A stretch of DNA of 64,000 bases from Pseudarthrobacter psychrotolerans. GTDB taxonomy: Bacteria; Actinomycetota; Actinomycetes; Actinomycetales; Micrococcaceae. The stretch lies in assembly GCF_009911795.1 (NCBI RefSeq), contig NZ_CP047898.1, positions 3,410,001-3,474,000 of the forward strand. The letters run 5' to 3'. The position numbers and the translations under genes are program-made. Below, piece after piece: positions 18,760-27,403 of this stretch. The notes beneath the pieces are model-generated. The model worked only from the letters and a program-made list of their open reading frames with translations, did not search any database and had not been told where the DNA came from. Each line of letters opens with the position of its first letter. The stretch's first letter is position 1.

Positions 18760-19308
18760 TTAGAGGTGTTCGGGCAGGACGTCCCGGGCCAGATCCGCGA
18801 TGCGCCGCTCATTGGGGAACGAGAGCTTCCGTGCGAGTTCCTTGATGGGGACCCATGCGACGTCCACGGCTTCGTGGTCCGGATCGTTTTCGATAGTGAG
18901 TTCGCCGCCGGTGGCGCGCAGCAGGTAGTGGTGGACGGTCTTGTGGACACGGTGCCCGCTGACAGTGAACCAGTAGTCGATGCTGCCCAGCGGGGCCAGG
19001 ATGCCGCCCTCGATGCCGGTTTCCTCGGCAATCTCGCGGACTGCGGCCTGCTCGTTGTCTTCCTTGCCTTCCGGATGGCCCTTAGGAAGGCACCACTCCA
19101 GCCGTCCGCCCCTGTTCAGGCGGGCAATAATCGCAACCCTTAGTTCGCCGTCGGACGTGTCCACCACAACGCCTCCGGCGGAAATTTCCTCCACCGTAGG
19201 GAGCGAGGCCGGGGCCGAGTGCAGGGCAGGCGCGACATGGGCACCAATTGCCGACGGCAACGGTGCGTTTGTCCTCCTGCCGGGAGCGCTCGGTACGGGA
19301 TGGGCCAT
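18760..19308 (-). CDS. NUDIX hydrolase
   Basis: Predicted nucleoside-diphosphate-X hydrolase. The start ATG 19308 (MAHPVPSAPG) is preferred, although the frame is open further upstream; this gives about 182 residues. The NUDIX box is complete: GHPEGKEDNEQAAVREIAEE plus TG, with ISAGGVVV before it. The N-terminal 45 residues are Pro/Ala-rich and probably disordered. It lies divergent from cca and upstream of murJ, a conserved actinobacterial neighbourhood. The substrate cannot be inferred. Confidence 0.9.
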   Translation of the reverse strand: MAHPVPSAPGRRTNAPLPSAIGAHVAPALHSAPASLPTVEEISAGGVVVDTSDGELRVAIIARLNRGGRLEWCLPKGHPEGKEDNEQAAVREIAEETGIEGGILAPLGSIDYWFTVSGHRVHKTVHHYLLRATGGELTIENDPDHEAVDVAWVPIKELARKLSFPNERRIADLARDVLPEHL

Positions 19309-19467
19309 GGAGTCCACTCTAACGACTCTTGTCCGATCATGATGACCGGAACATGACATCAAGATGGACTGCGTATGACGCACTTTGAGGGGCCGTAGGC
19401 GAATAGGCGCGATCTTGAGGAGATTTTGGCCTGCCAAGCCGCTTGTTTCTGACAAGCTTAAGTAACT

Positions 19468-20976
19468 ATGGCGCACGCACATCACAAGATTGATTCCAAC
19501 ACCGTCGATTTCCAGGTGGACCCGGTGGTCCTGGAGCTCGGGCAGCGCTTTGTCGACGCCGGCCACGAGCTGTCCCTGGTGGGCGGTCCGGTACGGGATC
19601 TCTTCCTGGGTCGCACCTCGCCCGACCTGGACTTCACCACGGACGCCACCCCGGACCAGACTGTTGCCCTGATCAAGAAGTGGGCGGACAACTTCTGGGA
19701 GATCGGCCGCGCCTTCGGGACGATCGGCATGCGGAAGTCCGGCTTCCAGATCGAGATCACCACGTACCGGGCCGAGGCTTACGATCCGGAGTCCCGCAAG
19801 CCCGTGGTGGCCTTCGGCACCTCACTCACGGACGATCTCCTGCGCCGCGATTTCACTATTAACGCCATGGCCCTGCGGCTCCCGTCCCTTGAACTCATCG
19901 ATCCGTTCGGCGGCGTCCGGGATCTCAACGCCGCCGTCCTGGCGACGCCCGCTTCACCCGAGGCCTCCTTCTCCGATGATCCACTCCGCATGATGCGCGC
20001 CGCGCGGTTTGCATCGCAGCTGGGTATTTCCGTGCACGACGACGTGCGGCTGGCCATGAGCCAGATGGCCGAGCGGATCAATATCATCTCGGCTGAACGG
20101 GTCCGTGAAGAGTTGGTCAAACTCATCTGCGGCGCCCACCCCCGGGTCGGTGTGGACCTGCTGGTGGACACTGGCCTCGCCGAGTTTGTGCTGCCTGAGG
20201 TGTCCGCCCTGCGGCTGGAATCTGACGAGCACCACCGCCACAAGGACGTCTACCAGCACTCCCTTCAGGTTTTGGAACAGGCAGCTGCCCTGGAAACGGA
20301 TGCCGACGGCGCCGTGCCTGCCCCCGATTTTGTGCTGCGGTTCGCAGCGCTGATGCACGACGTCGGCAAGCCGGCTACGCGGCGCTTCGAACCGGGCGGC
20401 GCGGTCAGCTTCCGCCACCACGACATGGTGGGATCCAAACTCACGGCCAAGCGGATGAAGACCCTGCGGTTCGACAACGACACCATCAAGGCCGTGGCCC
20501 GGCTGGTGGAGCTGCACATGCGCTTTTACGGCTACGGCGATGCCGGCTGGAGCGACTCGGCCGTCCGCCGCTATGTCGCGGACGCCGGCCCGCTGCTGGA
20601 CCGCCTGCACCGGCTGACCCGCTCGGACGTCACCACGCGCAACCAGCGGAAGGCTGAACGGCTCGCCTTCGCCTACGACGACCTGGAAGACCGGATCGCC
20701 GTATTGCGCGAGCAGGAGTCCCTGGACGCGGTCCGGCCCGATCTGGACGGCGCAAGAATCATGGCCATCCTGAACCTCAGACCTGGTCCCGTGGTGGGCC
20801 GTGCCTACAAGTTCCTGTTGGAGGAACGGATGGAACACGGACCGCTGCAACCGGACGACGCCGAAGCGAGGCTGCACGCATGGTGGGCGGAGCAGCCCGA
20901 GGCAGCACCCCCGGTTCCGGAAGCAGCAGAGCCGCCCGCCGACGTCGAACTTTCCCCGAACGAGGAGTCCAAATGA
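19468..20976 (+). CDS. cca: CCA tRNA nucleotidyltransferase
   Basis: Adds or repairs the 3' CCA of tRNAs. The protein has 502 residues. The N-terminal nucleotidyltransferase motif LVGGPVRDLFLGRTSPDLDF carries the DxD metal ligands, and the RRDFTINAMAL motif is present. An HD-type domain is seen in HHRHKDVYQHSLQVLEQAA and RFAALMHDVGKPATRRF. The C-terminal 40 residues are acidic/Pro-rich and extra. Its stop overlaps the next start (ATGA). It is the usual divergent partner of the NUDIX-murJ genes in actinobacteria. Confidence 0.95.
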   Translation: MAHAHHKIDSNTVDFQVDPVVLELGQRFVDAGHELSLVGGPVRDLFLGRTSPDLDFTTDATPDQTVALIKKWADNFWEIGRAFGTIGMRKSGFQIEITTYRAEAYDPESRKPVVAFGTSLTDDLLRRDFTINAMALRLPSLELIDPFGGVRDLNAAVLATPASPEASFSDDPLRMMRAARFASQLGISVHDDVRLAMSQMAERINIISAERVREELVKLICGAHPRVGVDLLVDTGLAEFVLPEVSALRLESDEHHRHKDVYQHSLQVLEQAAALETDADGAVPAPDFVLRFAALMHDVGKPATRRFEPGGAVSFRHHDMVGSKLTAKRMKTLRFDNDTIKAVARLVELHMRFYGYGDAGWSDSAVRRYVADAGPLLDRLHRLTRSDVTTRNQRKAERLAFAYDDLEDRIAVLREQESLDAVRPDLDGARIMAILNLRPGPVVGRAYKFLLEERMEHGPLQPDDAEARLHAWWAEQPEAAPPVPEAAEPPADVELSPNEESK

Positions 20977-21557
20977 CTGACCCGATGACCGCGCCCCGCC
21001 CCCAGCTCTGGATCCTGCGCCACGGCGAGACCGAGTGGTCCAAAAGCGGGCAATACACCGGGCTCACCGACCTGCCCCTGACCGTGGAAGGCGAGCAGCA
21101 GGCCGTGGAGGCCCGCAAGGTGCTGGACCAGGTGGACTTCGACCTGGTCCTGACGTCCCCGCTGCGCCGCGCCCGGCGGACAGCCGAGCTGGCCGGTTAT
21201 CCTGACGCGCAGCATGAGCCGCTGGCGGTGGAATGGAACTACGGCGACTATGAGGGCATCAGTTCGGACCTGATCCGCAAGGACAACCCGGAATACCTGA
21301 TTTGGACGCATGGTGTGCCCAACGGCGAGACCCTGGACGAAGTGGCAGCTCGCGCTGACAAGATCGTGGCCCGGGTGCTGGAATCCGGGCTGGACAACGT
21401 GCTGATCGTGGCGCATGGGCACTTCTCCCGGATCCTCACTGCCCGCTGGCTGGAACTCGCACCTGCCGAGGGTCGTCATTTCATCCTGGGAACCGCGAAA
21501 GTCTGCACGCTCGGCTGGGATAAGCGGACCCCGGCCATTGTCCGCTGGGGACTCTAA
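20973..21557 (+). CDS. Histidine phosphatase family protein
   Basis: Phosphoglycerate-mutase-like phosphatase of 194 residues. The catalytic motif LRHGETEW is near residue 14, followed by SGQYTGLTDLPLTVEGEQQA; the second His is in LIVAHGHFSRIL. The start ATG 20973 overlaps the cca stop as ATGA, pointing to translational coupling. The substrate is unknown; homologues include phosphoglycerate mutases, acid phosphatases and sugar phosphatases. Confidence 0.9.
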   Translation: MTDPMTAPRPQLWILRHGETEWSKSGQYTGLTDLPLTVEGEQQAVEARKVLDQVDFDLVLTSPLRRARRTAELAGYPDAQHEPLAVEWNYGDYEGISSDLIRKDNPEYLIWTHGVPNGETLDEVAARADKIVARVLESGLDNVLIVAHGHFSRILTARWLELAPAEGRHFILGTAKVCTLGWDKRTPAIVRWGL

Positions 21558-21726
21558 AAGAGCATTTATAAACTTTCTTGAAAAACTTTGCGAATTAAGT
21601 GGCGCATTGCTGCATTCGTAGGGTAATTTTATTCCTGACCCCAGAGCAGCTTTGCCGGGGTCGCGGCGCGCGTTGCCAGGCAAGTCAGCCGAGGCAGCGG
21701 CATAACAGAAAAGGAGGTTGGGAAAA

Positions 21727-21822
21727 ATGATTACTTTGACTAGCGGATGGAAGATGACCATCACCGCGAACCCAGCCTCGGCTGCTTTTGCGCGCCGTCT
21801 TAACGGAGCGCCTGTCTCCTAA
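21727..21822 (+). CDS. Candidate 31-residue small protein
   Basis: ATG 21727 lies 9 bases after a near-perfect Shine-Dalgarno AAAAGGAGGT (21709-21718). It encodes 31 residues beginning MITLTSGWKMTITANPASAA and ending LNGAPVS. No family is recognised. The flanking 160 bases are AT-rich compared with the genes around, as in a promoter or a young insertion. It could be a small protein or a leader peptide. The case rests on the ribosome binding site and the similar small gene 340 bases downstream. Confidence 0.45.
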   Translation: MITLTSGWKMTITANPASAAFARRLNGAPVS

Positions 21823-22160
21823 CCTTCCCGCAACTGATCCCGCCCGCGCGGTGGCGTCACTTGCAATGAGGTATATCCAGGCCCATCCTCCTCGGACGGC
21901 TCGCCTTAGGCGACGCCTGCTGGACGCCTCCTGTCGGAGTCCCTTCCCGGCTGGTCCGCGCGGCGACGCAGCATCCCCATAGTTCGGAACTCAGCTTCTT
22001 TGTTGGGGTCTGCACAGCCGCTGGAACATGCGTCCGTCTTCGCATTTGCGATCTATTCATAACCACAGGGCATTTCCCTGCCTAATTATGCCGTTATTGC
22101 TCTGGCATTAAATGGCTTTATTTGTCATGCCCAATTTTACGCCGAAAGGAGGTGACCACC

Positions 22161-22322
22161 ATGATCAAGAGAATCAAGAAAGCATTGTTCTTCCTGCGGC
22201 GTCCTGTCCGGAATGATCGTCCTGTCCGGGATGACCGCCGGGAATTCAACGGGCAGCTCCTGGACCGGCGGCGCGAAGACGTTTTCGTCCTGTTGCACCA
22301 GCAGATGGGCGGTATGAACTGA
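22161..22322 (+). CDS. Candidate 53-residue basic small protein
   Basis: ATG 22161 lies 8 bases after a perfect AAAGGAGGTG (22145-22154). It encodes 53 residues: a basic, amphipathic start (MIKRIKKALFFLRR), two six-residue repeats (PVRNDR, PVRDDR) encoded by an 18-bp direct repeat at 22200-22235, and a charged C-terminal half. No family is recognised. It precedes the GT87-like gene by about 58 bases and could be co-transcribed with it. Confidence 0.5.
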   Translation: MIKRIKKALFFLRRPVRNDRPVRDDRREFNGQLLDRRREDVFVLLHQQMGGMN

Positions 22323-22380
22323 GGCCAGGGCCGGATATCAAGTCCGGTCCGGCAGGCAGGTCCCGGGTAAGCTCTCAGAC

Positions 22381-23847
22381 ATGCAGGAGACGAAGCCACC
22401 GGCGCACCCAAGGCGCGCCCGCTTGGTTGTTCCGAGTCGCAGCGACCTGCTGCTGAAGAACTTCACGGAACTGATCGGCGGGCCGATGGGTGCCCGGTCG
22501 GCGCCCGGCCTCATCTCCCCCGGCGTTTTTACCGTGGAACGTGTCCTGATCATCCTGACCGTAGTGGCGGCGTTGGCCGGCATCGCGATCAAGGGTTACT
22601 GCCGGGCCAACGGCTGGTCGAGCCCCGGCCAGTTCTATTCCACGTGTTATTCGGACTTCCCGGAATTTTTCCGCAACCGCGGCCTGGGAGACGGCACGTT
22701 TCCGATCCTGAGCCCGGGATCTCTTTTTGAAGACCCCGTCCTGATGGGATTCATTGCCGGAGTGACTGCCTGGCTGGTCCCGGGCGAGGGTGCCAGTGAC
22801 GCGCGGATCCTCGGTTACTTCGACGTTAATGCCACGCTCGTTGCAGCCGTGTGGATTGTCACAGTGTTGGCTACGGCCCGGATGTCACAGCGGCGCCCCT
22901 GGGATGCGGCCATGGTGGCGCTGGCACCCGGTATTGTGCTGGCCGGAACCATCAACTGGGATATGTGGGCCGTGGCCTTGTTGGCGCTGGGCATGCTGTG
23001 TTTTTCGCGTGAAAGGCTGGTCCTGGCCGGCACCCTCATCGGGCTCGCCGCAGCCACCAAGCCCTACGCCGCCCTGGTTCTCGGAGCCATCCTCCTGCTG
23101 GCCCTGCGTACCGGGCGGATCCGCGGGTTCCTGGTCACGGCCGGCGCCAGCGCGGCGGCCTGGCTGGCCATCAACGTACCTGTGGCGCTGTCCAACCCCT
23201 CCGGCTGGGGCTACTTCTTCAGGTTCACTGAGACGAGGGAAGTCGGCTATGGGTCATTGTGGTTCGCGTACAACCTGGTGGCCCGGCGGCTGCGCTGGCC
23301 GGTGCTCGATCCCGCAACCATCAACTGGCTGGCGCTGGCCGTGTTCCTGCTGGCCTGCGCCATGATTGCCGCGGTGGCGCTCACAGCAGCACGCCGGCCG
23401 CGGCTGGCCCAGTTGGCGTTCCTCGTCGTGGGTGCCTTCATCCTCACCAGTAAGGTCTATTCGCCACAGCATGTCCTGTGGCTCATCCCGCTGGTGGCGC
23501 TGGCCCGGCCGCGGTGGCGGGATTTTCTCATTTGGCAGGGCGTCGAAGGCCTGCACTGGGCAGCCGTCTGGATGTATCTGGGCCAGGTGACCAGCCAGGG
23601 CCCGACGCAGCACAATATTGATATGCCCTACTACGTCCTGGCGGTAGCAGCACATATGCTTGTAACGGCATATTTGATGTTCCGTGTTGTGTGGGACATT
23701 TATGATCCGGACTACGATCCCGTCCGCCGCCATCACCTGGATGATCCGCAGGGAGGGCCGTTCAACGGCCTGCCGGACTGGTTGCGGTTCAGCCCCCGCC
23801 ATCCCTCATTCGCGGTGCTCCCCTGGCGGGCGAGACACCATGCCTGA
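22381..23847 (+). CDS. GT87-like integral membrane glycosyltransferase
   Basis: Polytopic membrane protein of 488 residues with about ten hydrophobic helices, built like polyprenol-phosphate-dependent mannosyl/arabinosyl transferases (GT-C fold). Family-like segments include the first helix (VERVLIILTVVAALAGIAIKG), an external loop YCRANGWSSPGQFYSTCYSD, TINWDMWAVALLALGMLCFS, AATKPYAALVLGAILLLAL and SPQHVLWLIPLVAL. It probably uses a lipid-linked sugar at the outer face for cell-wall glycans or lipoglycans. The acceptor is unknown. It overlaps the following oxidoreductase gene by 8 bases. Confidence 0.8.
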   Translation: MQETKPPAHPRRARLVVPSRSDLLLKNFTELIGGPMGARSAPGLISPGVFTVERVLIILTVVAALAGIAIKGYCRANGWSSPGQFYSTCYSDFPEFFRNRGLGDGTFPILSPGSLFEDPVLMGFIAGVTAWLVPGEGASDARILGYFDVNATLVAAVWIVTVLATARMSQRRPWDAAMVALAPGIVLAGTINWDMWAVALLALGMLCFSRERLVLAGTLIGLAAATKPYAALVLGAILLLALRTGRIRGFLVTAGASAAAWLAINVPVALSNPSGWGYFFRFTETREVGYGSLWFAYNLVARRLRWPVLDPATINWLALAVFLLACAMIAAVALTAARRPRLAQLAFLVVGAFILTSKVYSPQHVLWLIPLVALARPRWRDFLIWQGVEGLHWAAVWMYLGQVTSQGPTQHNIDMPYYVLAVAAHMLVTAYLMFRVVWDIYDPDYDPVRRHHLDDPQGGPFNGLPDWLRFSPRHPSFAVLPWRARHHA

Positions 23848-25279
23848 CGTCGCCGTCGTCGGGTCCGGACCCAACGGGCTGGCCGCAGCCGCCGTGATGG
23901 CCCGCGCCGGCCTTTCCGTCGAAGTCCACGAGGCGGCAGACACCATCGGAGGCGGCACGCGCACCGCGGAACTGATGCAGCCGGGGCACCTCCATGACAT
24001 CTGCTCGGCCGTGCACCCCATGGCGCTGGCGTCCCCCTTCTTCCGTGACTTCGAGCTGGCACGCCGGATAGACCTGGTGGTCCCGGAGCTTTCGTTCGGA
24101 TCACCGCTCGACGGCGGGCGGGCGGCCCTCGGCTACCACAGCCTCGAACGGACGGTCCAAGGCCTGGGCCGGGACGGCGACGCCTACCGCCGGCTCCTTG
24201 GCCCGCTCGTTGACCGCATTGACGGCGTGATGGACCTGACGCAGCACCAGCTGCTCAGGATCCCCCGGGATCCCCTGGCGGTGGCGCTCTTCGGGCTGCG
24301 GACGCTGGAGCAGGGATCGCGGCTGTGGAACACGCGGTTCAACAGTGACCTTGCGCCTGCACTGCTCAGCGGCGTGGCCGCCCATGCGGTCTCGCAGCTG
24401 CCCTCGCTCGCCTCCGCCGGTGCCGGGCTTATGCTCACCGCACTGGCCCACGCCCAAGGCTGGCCGATTCCGCTGGGCGGTTCGGCCTCTATTGCGGCTG
24501 CACTGGAAGCTGACATCCGTGCCCACGGCGGCGTGTTCCACACGGGGGCGCGGATTGAGAGTCTCCGCGAACTCCGCGGCGCGCGTGCCACTCTGCTGGA
24601 CGTGGCACCCCGGGGCCTGCTGAGCATCGCCGGTGACAGGCTTCCGGCCCGGTACCGGCAAGCCATGGAGGCATTCCGCTATGGAAATGGTTCCTGCAAG
24701 GTGGACTTCATCCTGTCCGGTCCCGTTCCGTGGGCGGCCAAGGAACTGGGGGACGCCGGAACTGTGCACGTCGGCGGAACACGGGCGGAGCTTGCCCGTG
24801 CCGAGAACGAAGTCTCCGCGGGGAAACACCCGGAGCGTCCGTACGTTCTGGTGGCCCAGCCATCGCGTTTCGACGCGGGCCGGGCGCCCGCCGGGCGGCA
24901 GATCCTCTGGGCGTACTGCCATGTGCCCGCCGGATCAACCCGCGACATGGGCGAGGCCGTGACCGCGCAGCTGGAGCGCTTCGCGCCGGGATTCCGGGAC
25001 GTGGTGGTGCAGACCCACGTGACCACTGCGGCGGAACTGGCCAGCTACAACCGGAACTATGTGGGTGGCGACTTCAGCGCCGGCGTTATGGACATACGCG
25101 GACTTGTCCAGCGCCCGGTGGTCTCCCTCGTTCCGTGGCGGACGCCCGTGCCCGGCGTGTATCTGTGCTCCTCCTCCACGCCGCCTGGCCCCGGCGTAAC
25201 AGGAATGCCAGGTTACTTCGCCGCGAAACATGCCTTGAAAGACATATTTGGTCTTGGGGTCCCTTCGCTCGGGCTTTGA
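23840..25279 (+). CDS. NAD(P)/FAD-dependent oxidoreductase, CrtI/phytoene-desaturase-like
   Basis: FAD enzyme of 479 residues from ATG 23840, which overlaps the preceding stop. The dinucleotide-binding motif VAVVGSGPNGLAAAAVMARA at the extreme N-terminus is followed by VEVHEAADTIGGGTRT, the pattern of phytoene desaturase/amine-oxidase-like proteins. The C-terminus GVYLCSSSTPPGPGVTGMPG is the family's second FAD-contacting segment. No carotenoid genes lie nearby, so a role in carotenoid synthesis is not supported; the substrate is unknown. Confidence 0.85.
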   Translation: MPDVAVVGSGPNGLAAAAVMARAGLSVEVHEAADTIGGGTRTAELMQPGHLHDICSAVHPMALASPFFRDFELARRIDLVVPELSFGSPLDGGRAALGYHSLERTVQGLGRDGDAYRRLLGPLVDRIDGVMDLTQHQLLRIPRDPLAVALFGLRTLEQGSRLWNTRFNSDLAPALLSGVAAHAVSQLPSLASAGAGLMLTALAHAQGWPIPLGGSASIAAALEADIRAHGGVFHTGARIESLRELRGARATLLDVAPRGLLSIAGDRLPARYRQAMEAFRYGNGSCKVDFILSGPVPWAAKELGDAGTVHVGGTRAELARAENEVSAGKHPERPYVLVAQPSRFDAGRAPAGRQILWAYCHVPAGSTRDMGEAVTAQLERFAPGFRDVVVQTHVTTAAELASYNRNYVGGDFSAGVMDIRGLVQRPVVSLVPWRTPVPGVYLCSSSTPPGPGVTGMPGYFAAKHALKDIFGLGVPSLGL

Positions 25280-25334
25280 ACCGGGCGCGGATCGGTGACA
25301 GCAGGCACCGTTCAAATCGGGGCATAATAGCGCG

Positions 25335-27323
25335 GTGGGGAACTCAAGAAAACTATCACTTGCCATAGCTGGACTCATTCTCGGCGCCTCCCTGGTTGCC
25401 TGCGACGACGGCAGAGGGGGTGCTGAAAGCGCGGCCAAGCAGTTTGCCTCCGCGCTTTCCGCGCTCGACGTCGGCTCGGTCGCCTTTGACGGCAAAGATT
25501 CCGGGGTGGCCAAACAACAGGTCCAGGACGTCTTCAAGGCCCTGGAGCCGGACAAGCCCACCGTGGCGGCCGGCGAACTCATGCTGGACGGCGACACTGC
25601 AACGGTTCCGTTGAACTACATCTGGAAAATCGCCACCGGTGAGTGGAAATATACGGTCTCCGCAGAGTTCACAAAATCCGGGGACAAATGGCTGGCCGTC
25701 TGGAACCCGGCAACCCTGGTTCCGGGGCTCGCCGATAACGAAATCCTCAGCAAGGGCACCCAGTCGCCGCAGCGCGCCGACATCCTGGGCGCCGGTGACG
25801 CGAAGCTTGTCACGTACCGCCCCGTGGTCAACGTGGGGATCGACAGGCTTCTCCTCGGATCCGCGGACGCAGCCGCGTCGGCCACGAAACTGGCCGAACT
25901 GGTGGGTGTGGATCCCGCCGCCTACGCCCAACAGGTTGCCGCCTCCGGCGCCGAGGCGTTTGTCCGGGCCATCACCCTCCGTGACGAGGGCCGCGCTATC
26001 ACGGACGCGCAGATCACGGCCATCCCCGGTGCCCGCGCCATCCCGGATAGCCAGCCGCTGGCACCCAGCCGCACATTTGCAAGGCCAGTCCTGGGCACCG
26101 TCGGCGAAGCCACGGCAGAACAGATCGAGGCGTCCGGCGGCGTCCTGACCGCCGGAGACGTGACCGGCATCGGCGGGCTCCAGCAGCAGTACGACGCACA
26201 GCTCCGCGGCACCGACGCCGTGGTGATCCGTGCGCAGCGGGCCGACCTCACCCGCGAACAGATCCAGGCGGCGGGAACAGATCCCCGCAAGGTGGTTTTC
26301 GAGATGGCCCCGACCCCCGGCACTCCCCTGAAAACCACATTGGATCCAAACCTCCAGTCACTCGCAGAGAGCACGCTTGCCGGTGTGGGCCCGGCGTCGG
26401 CCATAGTGGCGCTCCGCCCCTCCACGGGTGCGGTGCTCGCGGCGGCCTCCGGCCCGGGAAGCAACGGCTACAACACCGCAATGCTGGGCCAGTACGCGCC
26501 GGGGTCAACGTTCAAGATCATCGATTCCCTCGCCATGCTCCGCAACGGACTGACGCCCGATTCGAAGGTGGAATGTACCCCCACCCTGACCGTGGACGGC
26601 CGGACGTTCAAGAACGCGGAAGGCTACCCGGAAACCTCGCTGGGGTCGGTGGCACTCCGCGATGCCTTTGCCCACTCGTGCAACACGGCGTTCATCGCCG
26701 CGCGTGACACAGTCACGCAGGCCCAGCTTGAGGCTGCCGCCATGGCCATGGGCGTAGCCGTGGAGGCCCCCTCGCTGGGCGCCGCGGCGTTCCTCGGGTC
26801 CGTTCCGGGCGAGGCTGCCGGCACCGAACACGCCGCCTCGATGATCGGCCAGGGCAAGGTACTCCTGTCCCCGCTGGCGGCGGCCATCATGGCCGGCTCC
26901 GTGGGCAAGGGATCCCCCGTCTCGCCGCAGCTGGTCCTGAACCCCGACGCCGGCGCAGCCGCGGCAGACACCTCCGGCGGGGCAACGGCGGACGCCGGGT
27001 CGCCGTCGTCGACCGTTACGCCCGAGGCGCCGTCCAAGGCGTCCGGCCAGCCGATCATCGCCGCTGAGGCCGCGGCACTGTCCGACATGATGCGGGCCGT
27101 GGTCACGTCCGGCCACGCCGGCTTCCTGGCGACCGTTCCGGGCGCGCCGGTGGGCGCCAAGACCGGCACAGCGGAGTTCGGCAACGAGACCCCGCCCAAG
27201 ACCCACGCGTGGATTGTGGCTGTCCACGGTGACCTGGCCGTGGCCGTTTTCGTCGAGGACGGCGGCCTCGGAGCCACCACGTCCGGGCCGTTGCTCAAGC
27301 AGTTCCTGGCCGCCGCCGGCTAA
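25335..27323 (+). CDS. Penicillin-binding protein (class B-like transpeptidase, lipoprotein)
   Basis: Peptidoglycan transpeptidase of 662 residues with a GTG start. A lipobox (SLVAC, Cys23) suggests lipid anchoring instead of a membrane helix. An NTF2-like MecA-N-type domain (about 35-150) precedes the dimerisation region. The transpeptidase has the three active-site motifs: STFK (Ser nucleophile), SCN in AHSCNTAF, and KTG in VGAKTGTAEF. A MecA-like N-terminal domain is typical of many Gram-positive class B PBPs. An inverted repeat follows. Confidence 0.9.
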   Translation: MGNSRKLSLAIAGLILGASLVACDDGRGGAESAAKQFASALSALDVGSVAFDGKDSGVAKQQVQDVFKALEPDKPTVAAGELMLDGDTATVPLNYIWKIATGEWKYTVSAEFTKSGDKWLAVWNPATLVPGLADNEILSKGTQSPQRADILGAGDAKLVTYRPVVNVGIDRLLLGSADAAASATKLAELVGVDPAAYAQQVAASGAEAFVRAITLRDEGRAITDAQITAIPGARAIPDSQPLAPSRTFARPVLGTVGEATAEQIEASGGVLTAGDVTGIGGLQQQYDAQLRGTDAVVIRAQRADLTREQIQAAGTDPRKVVFEMAPTPGTPLKTTLDPNLQSLAESTLAGVGPASAIVALRPSTGAVLAAASGPGSNGYNTAMLGQYAPGSTFKIIDSLAMLRNGLTPDSKVECTPTLTVDGRTFKNAEGYPETSLGSVALRDAFAHSCNTAFIAARDTVTQAQLEAAAMAMGVAVEAPSLGAAAFLGSVPGEAAGTEHAASMIGQGKVLLSPLAAAIMAGSVGKGSPVSPQLVLNPDAGAAAADTSGGATADAGSPSSTVTPEAPSKASGQPIIAAEAAALSDMMRAVVTSGHAGFLATVPGAPVGAKTGTAEFGNETPPKTHAWIVAVHGDLAVAVFVEDGGLGATTSGPLLKQFLAAAG

Positions 27324-27329
27324 CCCCTG

Positions 27330-27374
27330 GAGTTTTTGTCCAGCGGCAAAGGCAAATTAGCTGGACAAAAACTC
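27330..27374. terminator. Inverted repeat after the PBP gene
   Basis: Perfect 15-base arms GAGTTTTTGTCCAGC (27330-27344) and its complement (27360-27374) with a 15-base loop. It begins 7 bases after the PBP stop. The arms contain T5/A5 tracts, so the stem could act as a terminator, possibly on both strands. It ends 29 bases before the ABC-F start. Confidence 0.55.
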
Positions 27375-27403
27375 GTGTGGGCGGGCGTGGGAAGATTGTT
27401 GGC

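Noticed and set aside
18699..19031. N-terminal extension of MurJ
   Set aside because: It overlaps the NUDIX gene antisense to its frame and is Ser/Thr/Pro-rich; ATG 18698 precedes the conserved MurJ sequence.
22998..23015. TTTTTCGCGTGAAAGG as a possible parS
   Set aside because: Differs from the consensus at several palindrome positions and lies inside a coding region.
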